64,000 bases of DNA from Paenibacillus_AB hodogayensis. Lineage in GTDB: Bacteria > Bacillota > Bacilli > Paenibacillales > NBRC-103111. Positions 35,647 through 44,765 of this stretch are shown piece by piece (position 1 is the stretch's first letter; every line of letters starts with the position of its first letter). Made by a program: the position numbers and the translations under genes. Location: the NCBI RefSeq assembly GCF_039536325.1, contig NZ_BAAAYO010000010.1, positions 930,001-994,000 of the forward strand. The letters run 5' to 3'. The notes beneath the pieces were generated by a model that saw only the letters and a program-made list of their open reading frames with translations, ran no database searches and was not told the origin of the DNA.

Positions 35647-36966
35647 TTACTTTTTGTAAATGTCCTCGACCTTCGTTTGCAAGTCCTTGATGGCCGTCTC
35701 CGGCGTATAGCTCGTCTCGAGCAGCAGCTTCTGGAACGTATCGTTGACGATGCGCAGATTGAACACTTCGCCCGCTTTCGGATTGTATTCGCCCGGGTAG
35801 CCGAGGAAGTAGAACCCTTTCACCGAATCGACGAACGCTTTGTTGCGTTCATCCTGCCAGATCGGCTCGCTCGTCAGCTTCGTATAGACCGGACCGGTAA
35901 GCGGCGCGCCTTTCTCGATCCATGTTTTGTACCAATCGGTCGCGAGCATGTACTCGACGAACTGCTTGGCCAGCTCTTTGTTGCCCGAGTCTTTGAAAAT
36001 GCCGAGGTTGTTGCTGATGCCGGGAATAAACGTCCCTTTCGGCCCCGCCGGGTAAGGAGCGATCCCCGTCTTCTCGTACAGCTCCGGATTGTCCTTCTTG
36101 ATCGTGCTAAGCAAGCTGCCGACGTTGAACACCATCGCCGCCTGGCCGCTCAGATACGCCTTGTTGTTGCCGCTGTCGTCCCAGCCGAGTGCGCTCGGCG
36201 GCGTGCTTTTGTCGGTCATGAAAATGTCGCGGATCAGCTTCGTCGCCTCGATCGTCTCCGGCGAGTTCACGATGACCGTCTTGCCGTCCTTCGTATCGAC
36301 CGAGCCGCCGTAAGACCAGATGATGCCGCGGGTCAAAAATTCGGCGTCAGAGTTGCCTTTGCCGTAACCCATACCGGCGCCGTAGATGCCTTTGCCCGGA
36401 TCGGTGAGCGCTTTGGCCATTTTCCGGAACTCGTCCCACGTTTTCGGCGGAGCGTCGAAGCCGGCGTTTTTCAGCAAATCTTTGCGGTAATATAGCACTT
36501 GCGACTCCGTCCAGAACGGGATCGCGTATTGCTTCCCTTGGAACGTAATCGCTTTTTTCATGCTCGCCTGCAGCTCGCCGTTTTTGCCTTCGATCGTTTT
36601 GACCAGCTCGCTCACATCTTCGAGCACGTCTTTGCCGTAAAATTGGCCGATTTCCTGATAACCGAAAAACGAGACGTCCGGTACCGTTTTCGATGTGATC
36701 GCGGCAGACCATTTCGGATAAAAGTCTTCGTAGGCAATCAGCTCGATATTGACATTGACGTTGTGCTCGGTGCCGAATTGTTTGGCCCGTTCTTGAATCA
36801 GCTTGTTTTGGTCCTCGAACAATTGCTTTTTCATCCAAAACGTCAACGTCGGTTTGGATTTGTTATCCGTCTTCGTCTCCCCCGCCGTGCTGCTTCCCGT
36901 GCCGCAGCCCGCGGCCAGTGCGGCCAGCAGCGAAACAGCCGCCGTCTTTTTGATCCATCGGTTCAT
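35647..36966 (-). CDS. Extracellular sugar-binding lipoprotein
   Basis: A 439-residue family 1 solute-binding lipoprotein (lipobox AAGC, Cys 21) with TLTFWMKKQLFEDQNKLIQER, FFGYQEIGQFYGKDVLEDVSE and QGKQYAIPFWTESQVLYYRKD, the canonical CUT1 binding-protein regions. GGGAGG precedes the ATG. It heads the transcript that also encodes the two permeases and the three enzymes down to 30641. About 110 bases upstream is a weak cre-like GGGAAACGCTTTAC. Confidence 0.92.
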   Translation of the reverse strand: MNRWIKKTAAVSLLAALAAGCGTGSSTAGETKTDNKSKPTLTFWMKKQLFEDQNKLIQERAKQFGTEHNVNVNIELIAYEDFYPKWSAAITSKTVPDVSFFGYQEIGQFYGKDVLEDVSELVKTIEGKNGELQASMKKAITFQGKQYAIPFWTESQVLYYRKDLLKNAGFDAPPKTWDEFRKMAKALTDPGKGIYGAGMGYGKGNSDAEFLTRGIIWSYGGSVDTKDGKTVIVNSPETIEATKLIRDIFMTDKSTPPSALGWDDSGNNKAYLSGQAAMVFNVGSLLSTIKKDNPELYEKTGIAPYPAGPKGTFIPGISNNLGIFKDSGNKELAKQFVEYMLATDWYKTWIEKGAPLTGPVYTKLTSEPIWQDERNKAFVDSVKGFYFLGYPGEYNPKAGEVFNLRIVNDTFQKLLLETSYTPETAIKDLQTKVEDIYKK

Positions 36967-37163
36967 ATCTGGTGACCTCCCGTAGTTGTGATCGTTTGCT
37001 TCTTTTCGCGTTTGCCTCTTTTGTATCTCGGGCTTCCGTCTCCCGCAGCGGCGAGTGTCGAAATCCTCTTACCTTCATAGTAAAGCGTTTCCCCTGCGCA
37101 TAAAATGACAACTATTTAACCTGGATAGCACAAAATTAACGACTTCGAACGAGGGGGGTGCGA

Positions 37164-37202
37164 CAAAAAAACAGCTCCGTCCCCCGAAGGGGCGAGCTGT
37201 GT
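37164..37202 (-). terminator. Strong intrinsic terminator after the response regulator gene
   Basis: ACAGCTC (37171-37177) pairs with GAGCTGT (37194-37200), with an inner CCCC/GGGG pairing; on the minus strand the hairpin is followed by seven T residues. It separates the sensor trio (42015-37244) from the importer/enzyme operon. Confidence 0.85.
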
Positions 37203-37243
37203 TCCGGTTGCTATTCAAGCTTTCGCGCGCGTGCACGGCGCTC

Positions 37244-38911
37244 TCAGGGCTCCTCGATCGTTTCGAGCTTTTGCCGAAACTCCTGGGGCGTGACGGAATA
37301 ATATTTTTTGAACACTTTAATAAAATAGTTCGGATTTTGGTAGCCGAGCCGAAGCGCGACTTCATAGTTTCTCAGGGACGGATCTGCAAGCAGCGTAGCC
37401 GCCTTCTCCATCTTGAGGCGCAGCACGAAATCGCTCAAATTTTCGCCCGTTTCCAGCTTGAACAGGCGCGACACATGCACAGGATGCATGTACATGTAAT
37501 CCGCGATCTTCTGCAGCGAGACGTCCTCCACGAGATGCTTGCCGACGAACTGCTTGATTTTCCGCACCGCGTTCTCCCGGTCATTGCGCGTTTCGCTTTC
37601 CATGCACTGCTGCAGCAGCTCCAACGATTGGAACATCCACTGCCTAAACGACTCCATCGAGCGGATCGGCATCAAGCCGGTTGCGTCGGACAGGTGCGGC
37701 CCGATCATGTCGGTCAGCTGCCGCCCGTTTTTGTGCGCGAACGAGCTGAACGAGGCGTATACGGAAAAGAAGGCTTCCGTCACATGCTCCGAGGAATCCG
37801 CCCATTTCGAGCTTAGCTCGTTCCATACGCCGCTAAGCTTGTCGCGCGTCCGCTCCCAATCGCCAGACTCGAGCAGATGGACGAGCATCGGCGGCTCGTT
37901 CAACCGTTGCAGCGCATGGACCGGCAACTGCTCAAACTCGTTGGATACGTAGATCAGCAGGCCGCTTTGGTTGCCAACCTGCTTGCGCATCGACAGCAGC
38001 ATGTCTTCGTACAATCGCTGAATGTCGATCGGAAACAATCCCCAACGGCTGATGAGAACGGACACGCTCCCCTTCAAATATCGACCTACGCCAAGCTGAA
38101 GCTGGGACGCCGCCGATTGAAGCCGGCTATCCGCCGACTCGTCCAGCTCCTCGCGTTGTTCTTGATTATCGGAGCGGGCGGGATCACCGGCGGATTGCGT
38201 AACCAAAAACACCATATAACCGTGAATGTCTTTGCAGCTCCATAACCGGAATTCGTCTTCGAACAGCTCTTCGGCCATATTGGCGACCGCGTATTCCATC
38301 AGCGACAAGCTGTAGAAATCGAGCTCGGCCAGCCGGTCCTCGAGCCGGCACAGCAGAAGGGCGAATCGCTCGCCGGACGAAATGGCGATTTTGAGCGATT
38401 CCAGCTTCTGTCCGAGCCGCTCCGGGGACAGCTTCATGCCTTGCAGCAAATCGGCGAGCAAATCTCCGCGAAGCTTCGGGAGATTCTCCGAGAACGCCTT
38501 CACGACGCGCTCGTAAGCCCTGCTTTCATCCCGTTCCCGCTCAAGCTCTCCGACCAGATGGCCGACTTTCGCCAGCACCTCGTCGTCGCCGATCGGCTTC
38601 AGCAAATATTCATGGGCGTCGTGGCGAAGCGCTTGCTGAGCGTATGCGAACTCCGCATGGCCCGACAGCAGCATGCATTTGACCCGTTTCCACCTGCGGC
38701 GCACCGTCGCGAGCAGCTCGAGCCCGCTCATGCCCGGCATGCGAATATCGGTCATCATAATATCGATCGAATTCGTCTGCAGCAGCTCAAGCGCTTCGCT
38801 GCCGGAAAAAGCTTTGAATACGGCGGTTACCCCGATCTCCCGCCAAGGAAGCGTATCCGCCAAGCTGTCCACAACACTCGCTTCGTCGTCGACGATAAGC
38901 AGTTGAACCAT
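37244..38911 (-). CDS. AraC-type response regulator with long linker (YesN class)
   Basis: A 555-residue regulator. The receiver domain has the acidic pocket DDE at 8-10, phosphoacceptor Asp55 (IMMTDIRMP) and YLLKPIGDDE; a middle domain of about 300 residues matches the variable linker of YesN proteins, perhaps with a second sensory role; the AraC domain (about 450-555) has MYMHPVHVSRLFKLETGENL and the closing YYSVTPQEFRQ. AAGGAGG precedes the ATG. It is the last gene of a binding-protein/kinase/regulator trio and most likely controls the importer operon directly downstream. Confidence 0.92.
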   Translation of the reverse strand: MVQLLIVDDEASVVDSLADTLPWREIGVTAVFKAFSGSEALELLQTNSIDIMMTDIRMPGMSGLELLATVRRRWKRVKCMLLSGHAEFAYAQQALRHDAHEYLLKPIGDDEVLAKVGHLVGELERERDESRAYERVVKAFSENLPKLRGDLLADLLQGMKLSPERLGQKLESLKIAISSGERFALLLCRLEDRLAELDFYSLSLMEYAVANMAEELFEDEFRLWSCKDIHGYMVFLVTQSAGDPARSDNQEQREELDESADSRLQSAASQLQLGVGRYLKGSVSVLISRWGLFPIDIQRLYEDMLLSMRKQVGNQSGLLIYVSNEFEQLPVHALQRLNEPPMLVHLLESGDWERTRDKLSGVWNELSSKWADSSEHVTEAFFSVYASFSSFAHKNGRQLTDMIGPHLSDATGLMPIRSMESFRQWMFQSLELLQQCMESETRNDRENAVRKIKQFVGKHLVEDVSLQKIADYMYMHPVHVSRLFKLETGENLSDFVLRLKMEKAATLLADPSLRNYEVALRLGYQNPNYFIKVFKKYYSVTPQEFRQKLETIEEP

Positions 38912-38983
38912 CCGAATTCCTCCTTTCGCTTGCAGCCGTTCGATGTGGTTGGCGATCCGGTACGTTTGCGGTAGCCCGGTGCG

Positions 38984-40684
38984 CTACTGCGCTTCGCGGT
39001 TGTCCTCCCATACCATCTCGACCCGCAAACCGCCCGAAGCGGATTGCGCGAAGTACAAGCCCGACCGGCCCCCGTACATGTGAACGAGTCGCTGATGCGT
39101 GTTCCACAGGCCGAATCCGGCTTCCTCTTCTTTGGGCCGGGCCACCTGCCGCTGCAGCTCCCCGATCTTTTCCGGAGACATGCCGGGACCGTTGTCCTCG
39201 ACGACGATCCGCAGCTGCCCTTCCTTCCGCTCGCCGGTTATGGCGATCAAGCCGAACCGGGAGCTATTCTCCACCCCGTGGATGACCGCATTTTCCACGA
39301 GCGGTTGAACGAGCAGCCGCGGAATTTCGAGGGACAGCATCTCCACGGGGATGTCGATTTCATAGTGGAACCGCTGCATTCGCATCGTTTGAATCGTCAA
39401 GTAATTTTCGATCAGCTTCATCTCTTCCGCCAGCGAGGCCGTCTGTTTCTCCAGCCGGGTCGAATACCGGTAATATTCGCCCAAGTTCAGCGCCATCGCC
39501 GACACGGCTTCCTTATCGCCGAGACTCGACATATTTTTAATATAAAACAAGCAGTTGTACAAAAAGTGCGGGTTGATCTGGGACTGCAGCTGCTTGAGCG
39601 TCGCTTCCTTCGAGCGGAGCGTCTCCTTGTACACTTTTTCGATCAAGTCGCCGATCTGCCCGGCCATCTCGTTGAAGCTGCGGAACAGGAAGTCGAACTC
39701 GTTGTTCGGCTGCGACTTCAGCCTGGACGAATATTGGCCGTCCTTGATGCGCTGTACGCCGCGGATCAGCATTTGGATCGGCCGCTGCACGTTGCGGTAC
39801 AGGAGCAAAGTGACCAGAACGCTCAGCGCCATGAGCAGGCAGATGGAAGCGTAAAACAGGTTCCGGCTCGTAACGATCGGCGCGAAAATGGATTGCAGCG
39901 GGACGATATCGACGAGAAACCAACCCAGGCTTTCCGAGCGAACATAGTTGACGATGTAAGTCCCGTCTTGAAGCTTCACCGTCATGCTTCCCCCGTAGGA
40001 GGCCAGCTCCGAGCGATCCAACTGCTCGGCGACCCGGCTGACGAGCGTGCGATTCGCCGTGTACCCGATAATCGGCTCCGAGCCGGATTGGTACAGGAAC
40101 GGCTCGTGATCCCCGCCCTGCTTCAGCAAATTGAGCATGTTGCGCAAGTTGTCGTCGGTGAATCGGACTTCCACGAGCAAATTCGGGATATCGCTTTCCT
40201 TGATCCGGGAAAAAAACGTTTGAGTAATGCCGAACGTTAGCGCGCTGCGGTGGGCCCACGTTTTCCACTGCGGACTTTGGATATATGCTTCGTCGTATTG
40301 AACGGAGTAATCGGTCGACAATATTTCTTGTGAGTCGCGCAAATACAAAATGATCTGATTGTTCCAGGCGCTGGTCGCGATTTGCATATTGAGCATTTCG
40401 ACGATCCGGTTATGCCGCTGTAACTGCACGACCCGCGAATCCTGGTCCCGGCCGTCCAAATATTCCTTGATGCTGTAATCCCGGCTTGCCGTCACCGAAT
40501 ATTTCGTGAGCTGATCGATCATCATTTCCATCTGGCTCATAAAAAAGGAAAGCCGGTTTTTGTTGCCGGCTTCGATCGTATCGCGAACGACGTTTACGCT
40601 TACTTGGTTGGAATAGCCGTACAGAAAAATGATCGGAATGAGCAGCGAAATGACGAGCAAAATGACTTTGCCGAACGTGTTCAT
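38984..40684 (-). CDS. YesM-class sensor histidine kinase
   Basis: A 566-residue kinase with helix 1 (residues about 6-22), an extracellular sensor of about 240 residues, helix 2 near 285-305, HAMP (VQRPIQMLIRGVQRIKDGQY), the phosphoacceptor QINPHFLYNCLFYIKN (His near 374) and an ATPase domain with LVQPLVENAVIHGVE and EDNGPGMS. The ATG has AAGGAGC upstream and its ATGA overlaps the stop of the lipoprotein gene at 40681, so kinase and lipoprotein are made together. Confidence 0.92.
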   Translation of the reverse strand: MNTFGKVILLVISLLIPIIFLYGYSNQVSVNVVRDTIEAGNKNRLSFFMSQMEMMIDQLTKYSVTASRDYSIKEYLDGRDQDSRVVQLQRHNRIVEMLNMQIATSAWNNQIILYLRDSQEILSTDYSVQYDEAYIQSPQWKTWAHRSALTFGITQTFFSRIKESDIPNLLVEVRFTDDNLRNMLNLLKQGGDHEPFLYQSGSEPIIGYTANRTLVSRVAEQLDRSELASYGGSMTVKLQDGTYIVNYVRSESLGWFLVDIVPLQSIFAPIVTSRNLFYASICLLMALSVLVTLLLYRNVQRPIQMLIRGVQRIKDGQYSSRLKSQPNNEFDFLFRSFNEMAGQIGDLIEKVYKETLRSKEATLKQLQSQINPHFLYNCLFYIKNMSSLGDKEAVSAMALNLGEYYRYSTRLEKQTASLAEEMKLIENYLTIQTMRMQRFHYEIDIPVEMLSLEIPRLLVQPLVENAVIHGVENSSRFGLIAITGERKEGQLRIVVEDNGPGMSPEKIGELQRQVARPKEEEAGFGLWNTHQRLVHMYGGRSGLYFAQSASGGLRVEMVWEDNREAQ

Positions 40685-42015
40685 GGACTTCGCTCCTTGT
40701 CGATGAGCGCTTGAAAATCGCGATTCGCTTTATCCGCCGCCGCCTTCACGTCTTCGTCCAGCAGCCCCTGAATGACGATGTCGCCGATAATATCGCGGGC
40801 CGCTCCGACTTGCACGAGCTGCGGCCGATCGTGGCCGACCCCGATGCGCATCGATTCCTTGACGACGGCGATATACGCCTCCGGAAAGCCGACTACCCCC
40901 TGCGGATCGCTCCAGACGGATTGGCGCGCTCCCGGATTGCCCATTTGCTGCGATTTCATCACGACGTCCTTGCTCGTGGCCCAGCGGATAAACTGCCAGG
41001 CATCTTTCTTACGAGCGGAGCCTGCGTTCATCGCCAGCCCCCAGGCGGTAATGTTGTACGGTTTGGCGCCCGCTTGGCCGGCCGGAAACGTGGCGAAGCC
41101 GACCTTGTCCACGATGGACGATTGCTCGGAGCCGATCGCGATCGAATAGATGGCGCTCGCATCGGTATAGAACGCCGCTTTTCCTTGCGAGAACAATCCC
41201 GCCGCCTGCTGCCAGCCCATATTGAATACGCCCGAAGGCCCATACCGTCTCAGCAGGGTAACGTACCGGCCGATGCCCCGGACCGCCTCCGGGCTATTGA
41301 TCGCGGCTTTATCGCCATGCTGAAAATCGCCTCCTTCCGAATACAAGAAGGAAGACAGCTGGGTGACGAGGGCGTTTCGCTGCCCTCTTGCAACAAAGCC
41401 GAATACACCGCCTGCCGGATCGTGCAGCGCCTTGGCGGCCGCCTCGAGCTCGTCCAGCGTATGCGGGACGGATAATCCGGCTTGCGCCAGCAAATCTTTG
41501 CGATAAAACAAAATTTGCTGCTCTGTCGACAAAGGCATAGCGACAATCGTTCCGTTCATCGTAACGGACTCCACGGCGGACGGTGAAAAATCGGCCGCAT
41601 CGTATTCCGCGTCGCCTGCCGCGTATTTGTCCAGCGGCTCCAGCCAGCCGCCCACGCCGAACAGCTTCAGCTCCTCCAGCGGACGGAGCATGAACACGTC
41701 CGGACTCGTACTGCCCGCCGCAAATTGAACGGACATTCGCTGGCTGAGCTGCTCGTTCGTGAAACTCGTCAAATCGACCTTCAAGCCTGTTTTCGCTTCA
41801 AATTCCGGCAGCAGCGTCCGGATCGCATCTGCCGCCGGGCTGTTGCCCATATATACTGTAATGCTGCGCCCGGCGAGCGATTCTTCCGCACGTCCGCTGC
41901 CGGCCTCCCCTTCCTGCCCGCCATCGCCGCGACAGCCCGAGGTCCAAGCCGCAAGCAGCGTCATGCCGAAGATAAATACCGCCGCCCGGCTCCAGCGTTT
42001 ACCGAAATAGATCAT
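40681..42015 (-). CDS. Solute-binding lipoprotein coupled to a kinase
   Basis: A 444-residue family 1 solute-binding lipoprotein (lipobox TSGC, Cys 28) with RSITVYMGNSPAADAIRTLLPEFEA-type start, FTNEQLSQRMSVQFAAG and AMPLSTEQQILFYRKDLLAQAG. No permease genes accompany it; instead it is translationally coupled to the kinase gene. This arrangement suggests that it presents a bound sugar to the extracellular domain of the kinase rather than to an importer, like the binding-protein/kinase/regulator three-component systems described in other Bacillota. A good sigma-A promoter lies just upstream. Confidence 0.85.
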   Translation of the reverse strand: MIYFGKRWSRAAVFIFGMTLLAAWTSGCRGDGGQEGEAGSGRAEESLAGRSITVYMGNSPAADAIRTLLPEFEAKTGLKVDLTSFTNEQLSQRMSVQFAAGSTSPDVFMLRPLEELKLFGVGGWLEPLDKYAAGDAEYDAADFSPSAVESVTMNGTIVAMPLSTEQQILFYRKDLLAQAGLSVPHTLDELEAAAKALHDPAGGVFGFVARGQRNALVTQLSSFLYSEGGDFQHGDKAAINSPEAVRGIGRYVTLLRRYGPSGVFNMGWQQAAGLFSQGKAAFYTDASAIYSIAIGSEQSSIVDKVGFATFPAGQAGAKPYNITAWGLAMNAGSARKKDAWQFIRWATSKDVVMKSQQMGNPGARQSVWSDPQGVVGFPEAYIAVVKESMRIGVGHDRPQLVQVGAARDIIGDIVIQGLLDEDVKAAADKANRDFQALIDKERSP

Positions 42016-42050
42016 AGAGGCTGCTCTCCCATAGTTGTTCCGGATAATCC

Positions 42051-42079
42051 ATTATAGGAATAGAGTATCCCGGTTTGAA
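42051..42079 (-). promoter_or_regulatory. Promoter of the binding-protein/kinase/regulator trio
   Basis: On the minus strand TTCAAA (42079-42074) and a perfect TATAAT (42056-42051) are separated by 17 bases. The start codon of the lipoprotein is 36 bases downstream, behind GGGAGAG. Confidence 0.65.
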
Positions 42080-42407
42080 AATAGTATTTATTTAATCCTG
42101 CTATACATTGTTAACATCTTGAAAGCACCGCATAGGAACTTGAGGCAGCGGTTACGCTATGTTGAAGTTTTAATAATGGCCGAAATCCGATGGATTGGGG
42201 AAAAAGGGGACGAAGCGCAGTTCATGTACGGATCAGCATGGACTGCCGCTTTTGCTGGTGGCTGACGGAGATCGATCGACATGACGTCAAGCTATTGAAC
42301 ACGGATTGGATGCCCGGATATGCACCTGCCGTCATTCTGAGGCGGCTGCAACCCGGCCTGGGAGATCGCGTCGTCTGATCCGTTTGAACTTTGCCCCGGA
42401 CGAGTCT
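42080..42407. other. Intergenic stretch without a recognisable gene
   Basis: Between the promoter of the trio and the end of the next kinase gene there is no credible coding region: the short open frames here lack ribosome binding sites and family resemblance. No terminator hairpin stands out after the kinase stop at 42408. Confidence 0.5.
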
Positions 42408-43796
42408 TTATTCGTCTTCTTCTGCGCAGGGAAGACTTAGCCTGAACAAGGTAGAGTACCGCCGATCGGCCAAAAGCTCGATCGTCCCGTGGTGACGGGC
42501 CATAATTTTTTTGCATATCGCCAAGCCCAATCCCGTGCCGTCCTTTGCCGCGGAGCTCCCGCGCACAAACTCTTCGAAAAGCCGTTCATGATCCTGCTCC
42601 TGCAAGCCGACGCCGTCATCGCCCAGCCAAAGCAAGATGCGCCCGGCCGCACGCTCAGCCGCTACGTACAGCTCCGTCCCGGTGGGATTGTACTTGATCG
42701 CATTGCCGATCAAATTCGCTACGACACGGTTCATATGGACAACGTCCATCCTTACGTAGAAGGGCGTCTCCGGGATCTCCACCCGCACCGAAAATCCTTG
42801 TTGCTCCAAATCGGGGTAATATTCCGCGATTTTCTGCCGGACCCATTTGGTTACGTTCGTCTTCTGCAGGTTCAGCTTCACATGATGGTCGTCCAGCTTC
42901 GCAAGCTCGAACAAGTCTTGAATGAGCTTACTCATATACGAGGATTTATCGTGAATGTACCGGATATATTGGCGCCTCTGGCTATCCTCCAATGGCGGGC
43001 TGTCCAGCAGCAGCTGAGAATAGCCCAGAATGGAGGTGATCGGCGTTTTCAAATCGTGGGACAGGTGCAGCAGCATATTTTGTTTCTTCTTCTCCGCCGT
43101 TTCCTTGTCCGCCGACGCAAGCTGGAGACGTTCGGCCATCTCATTGAAGGCGTCGCGAATTTCGGCAAATTCCTTCTCCGCCGAAAAGTCCAATCGGGTT
43201 TCATAGTGAAGCTGTTTCATTCCCTGAATGCCTTCCACAATTTGCCGCAGCGGCTTCCTCACCTGCCTGACCGACATTCTCGTGTAGACGTACAGGGCGA
43301 AGCACAAGAGAAGGATGAAGACCGCCGCCAAAATGCTCAATGCCGTCCCGATTTTTCCGAGCGGCTCGGGTATTTTCCATAATACCACATACCGTTCCCC
43401 GTTCGGCCCGGCAACCGGATAAGCATGATAGGCAATCGCCTCCTTGTTCCGGTGCACATCCAGCTTGGCCAAAAGCTCCGAGTCGGTATACCGGGCGACA
43501 TCATCCGTCTTCCTTCCTTCGCTGGCAATCACCTTGCCGGCTTCGTCCACTAGCTCCAGCCATCCTCCGTATTCGCCGGGCAGGTTCCCGAGCAGCGTTC
43601 CCGAGGCAGCGTATAATTCCCGGGCGTCCACCCGCGCAAAATCCGGCTCTTTGTCCAAAAAGCGGTTCATGACGACATCCATGATCCACAGAGACAGCGC
43701 CAGCGCCGCCAGCAGGAGGCCGATTATCGCGACATAATGTCGAAGAAACGAGTGGTTGAGCGAACGTTTGCCCGGACGGGCTCTATGCTTTTTCAA
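42408..43796 (-). CDS. Sensor histidine kinase (OmpR-partner type)
   Basis: A 462-residue kinase: basic N-terminus, helix 1 (about 21-43), an extracellular domain of about 100 residues, helix 2 near 145-168, HAMP, the dimerisation domain with LSHDLKTPITSILGYSQLL (His near 249) and an ATPase domain with LIGNAIKYNPTG, GDDGVGL and GTGLGLAICKKI. The start is a TTG (43796) inside the end of the regulator gene, which it overlaps by 14 bases, so translation is coupled. Kinase, regulator and an SLH-anchored penicillin-binding-type enzyme lie in a row, so a cell-wall signal is likely. Confidence 0.9.
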   Translation of the reverse strand: MKKHRARPGKRSLNHSFLRHYVAIIGLLLAALALSLWIMDVVMNRFLDKEPDFARVDARELYAASGTLLGNLPGEYGGWLELVDEAGKVIASEGRKTDDVARYTDSELLAKLDVHRNKEAIAYHAYPVAGPNGERYVVLWKIPEPLGKIGTALSILAAVFILLLCFALYVYTRMSVRQVRKPLRQIVEGIQGMKQLHYETRLDFSAEKEFAEIRDAFNEMAERLQLASADKETAEKKKQNMLLHLSHDLKTPITSILGYSQLLLDSPPLEDSQRRQYIRYIHDKSSYMSKLIQDLFELAKLDDHHVKLNLQKTNVTKWVRQKIAEYYPDLEQQGFSVRVEIPETPFYVRMDVVHMNRVVANLIGNAIKYNPTGTELYVAAERAAGRILLWLGDDGVGLQEQDHERLFEEFVRGSSAAKDGTGLGLAICKKIMARHHGTIELLADRRYSTLFRLSLPCAEEDE

Positions 43797-44475
43797 AACG
43801 GTAGCCCAGCCCTCTAATGGTAATCAGATGAGCAGGCTGTCTGGAGTTGTCTTCGATTTTGTCTCTGATCTTGCTGATGTAGACCATGACCAAATTTTCA
43901 TCCCCCATGTATTCCTCGCCCCACACCTGTTCGTAGATATGCGCTTTGGTGAACACTCTGCCTGCATGGCGCATCAGCAAGGTCAATATTTTGAACTCGA
44001 CCGAGGTGATGTCCTTCTGCTCTCCGCCCTTGAAAAGCTTGCAGCTTTGCAGATCCAGACGGATGTCGCCGATCTCCAGGCACTCCCGCTCCTGCTGCTC
44101 CGGCACTACGTACGAATCGACGCGCCTGAACAGCGCCTGGACCCGGCTGACAACTTCCAGTGGGTTGAAGGGCTTGCCGATGTAATCGTCCGCGCCGAGC
44201 TGGAGTCCGTTGATTTTGTCCATGTCGTCGGACTTTGCCGATAGAAAAAGGAACGGGACGTGGGATTGTTCCCGCATTTTTTGGAGCAGCTCCAAGCCGT
44301 CCATTTCCGGCATCATAATGTCTGCCAGGACGAGGTCCATCCGCTCCCTTTGGAAAAGCGCAAACGCTTCTTTGCCGTTGCAGGCTTCCAGCGTATCGTA
44401 CCCGTAATTCCTCAAATAGATGGCGAGCAGCTCGCGGATTTCCTTCTCGTCGTCGATAATCAGGACGGTCTTCAT
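43783..44475 (-). CDS. OmpR-family response regulator
   Basis: A 230-residue regulator: receiver domain with DDE at 8-10, phosphoacceptor Asp52 (LVLADIMMP) and FLSAKSDD, then a winged helix with TSVEFKILTLLM and YEQVWGEEYMGDENLVMVYISKIRDKI. ATG 44475 has GGAGCGG upstream; a longer in-frame extension reads through the palindromic element and lacks a ribosome site. It resembles VanR-type regulators and partners the kinase at 42408. Confidence 0.9.
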   Translation of the reverse strand: MKTVLIIDDEKEIRELLAIYLRNYGYDTLEACNGKEAFALFQRERMDLVLADIMMPEMDGLELLQKMREQSHVPFLFLSAKSDDMDKINGLQLGADDYIGKPFNPLEVVSRVQALFRRVDSYVVPEQQERECLEIGDIRLDLQSCKLFKGGEQKDITSVEFKILTLLMRHAGRVFTKAHIYEQVWGEEYMGDENLVMVYISKIRDKIEDNSRQPAHLITIRGLGYRFEKA

Positions 44476-44501
44476 GTTCCCGCTCCTTTCCAAAACAGAG
44501 T

Positions 44502-44535
44502 CCCTCTTTTCTGCGGCGGGCCGCAAAGAAGAGGG
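44502..44535 (-). terminator. Hairpin upstream of the response regulator gene
   Basis: CCCTCTT (44502-44508) pairs with AAGAGGG (44529-44535) and inside it TGCGG with CCGCA around a four-base loop. Only a weak T-rich tail follows on the minus strand, and the regulator's ribosome site lies 20 bases further on, so it may be a terminator of the upstream gene or an attenuator. Confidence 0.45.
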
Positions 44536-44586
44536 AGCCAAAGGTTGTATGCGTCGTACAAAGCGAGACTTCAGCGGTATCCTTGG

Positions 44587-44752
44587 CTTAAACGGATTTC
44601 GTTCACCGCAAGGGCTAGAACCTTCCGGATGCTCAAGTCTAGCTCTGCTTCGGTATTGTCCCAATACAAAGTCAGAGCTAATCCTGTGTATCCGGGAAAA
44701 CTCGGTCCCTTGCGGTGAAAGGGATTCGTCCATTTCACGAATACGGTTTAAG
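44587..44752. repeat. Long imperfect palindrome (MITE-like or leader structure)
   Basis: Nested inverted repeats share one centre: CTTAAACGGATTTCG (44587-44601) with CGAATACGGTTTAAG (44738-44752; 12 of 15), TTCACCGCAAGGG (44602-44614) with CCCTTGCGGTGAA (44707-44719; perfect), AGCTCTG (44641-44647) with CAGAGCT (44673-44679) and GTATTG (44653-44658) with CAATAC (44662-44667). A TACAAAGTCAGA inside the element also has its exact complement TCTGACTTTGTA at 44754-44765, next to the stop of the downstream gene, allowing an alternative fold. It fills the gap between the beta-lactamase-family gene and the regulator gene. No target-site duplication was recognised. Confidence 0.6.
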
Positions 44753-44765
44753 GTCTGACTTTGTA

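Noticed and set aside
44587..44752. Palindrome taken for a T-box or other riboswitch
   Set aside because: No T-box consensus or specifier loop was seen, and the regulator gene behind it has no amino acid link.
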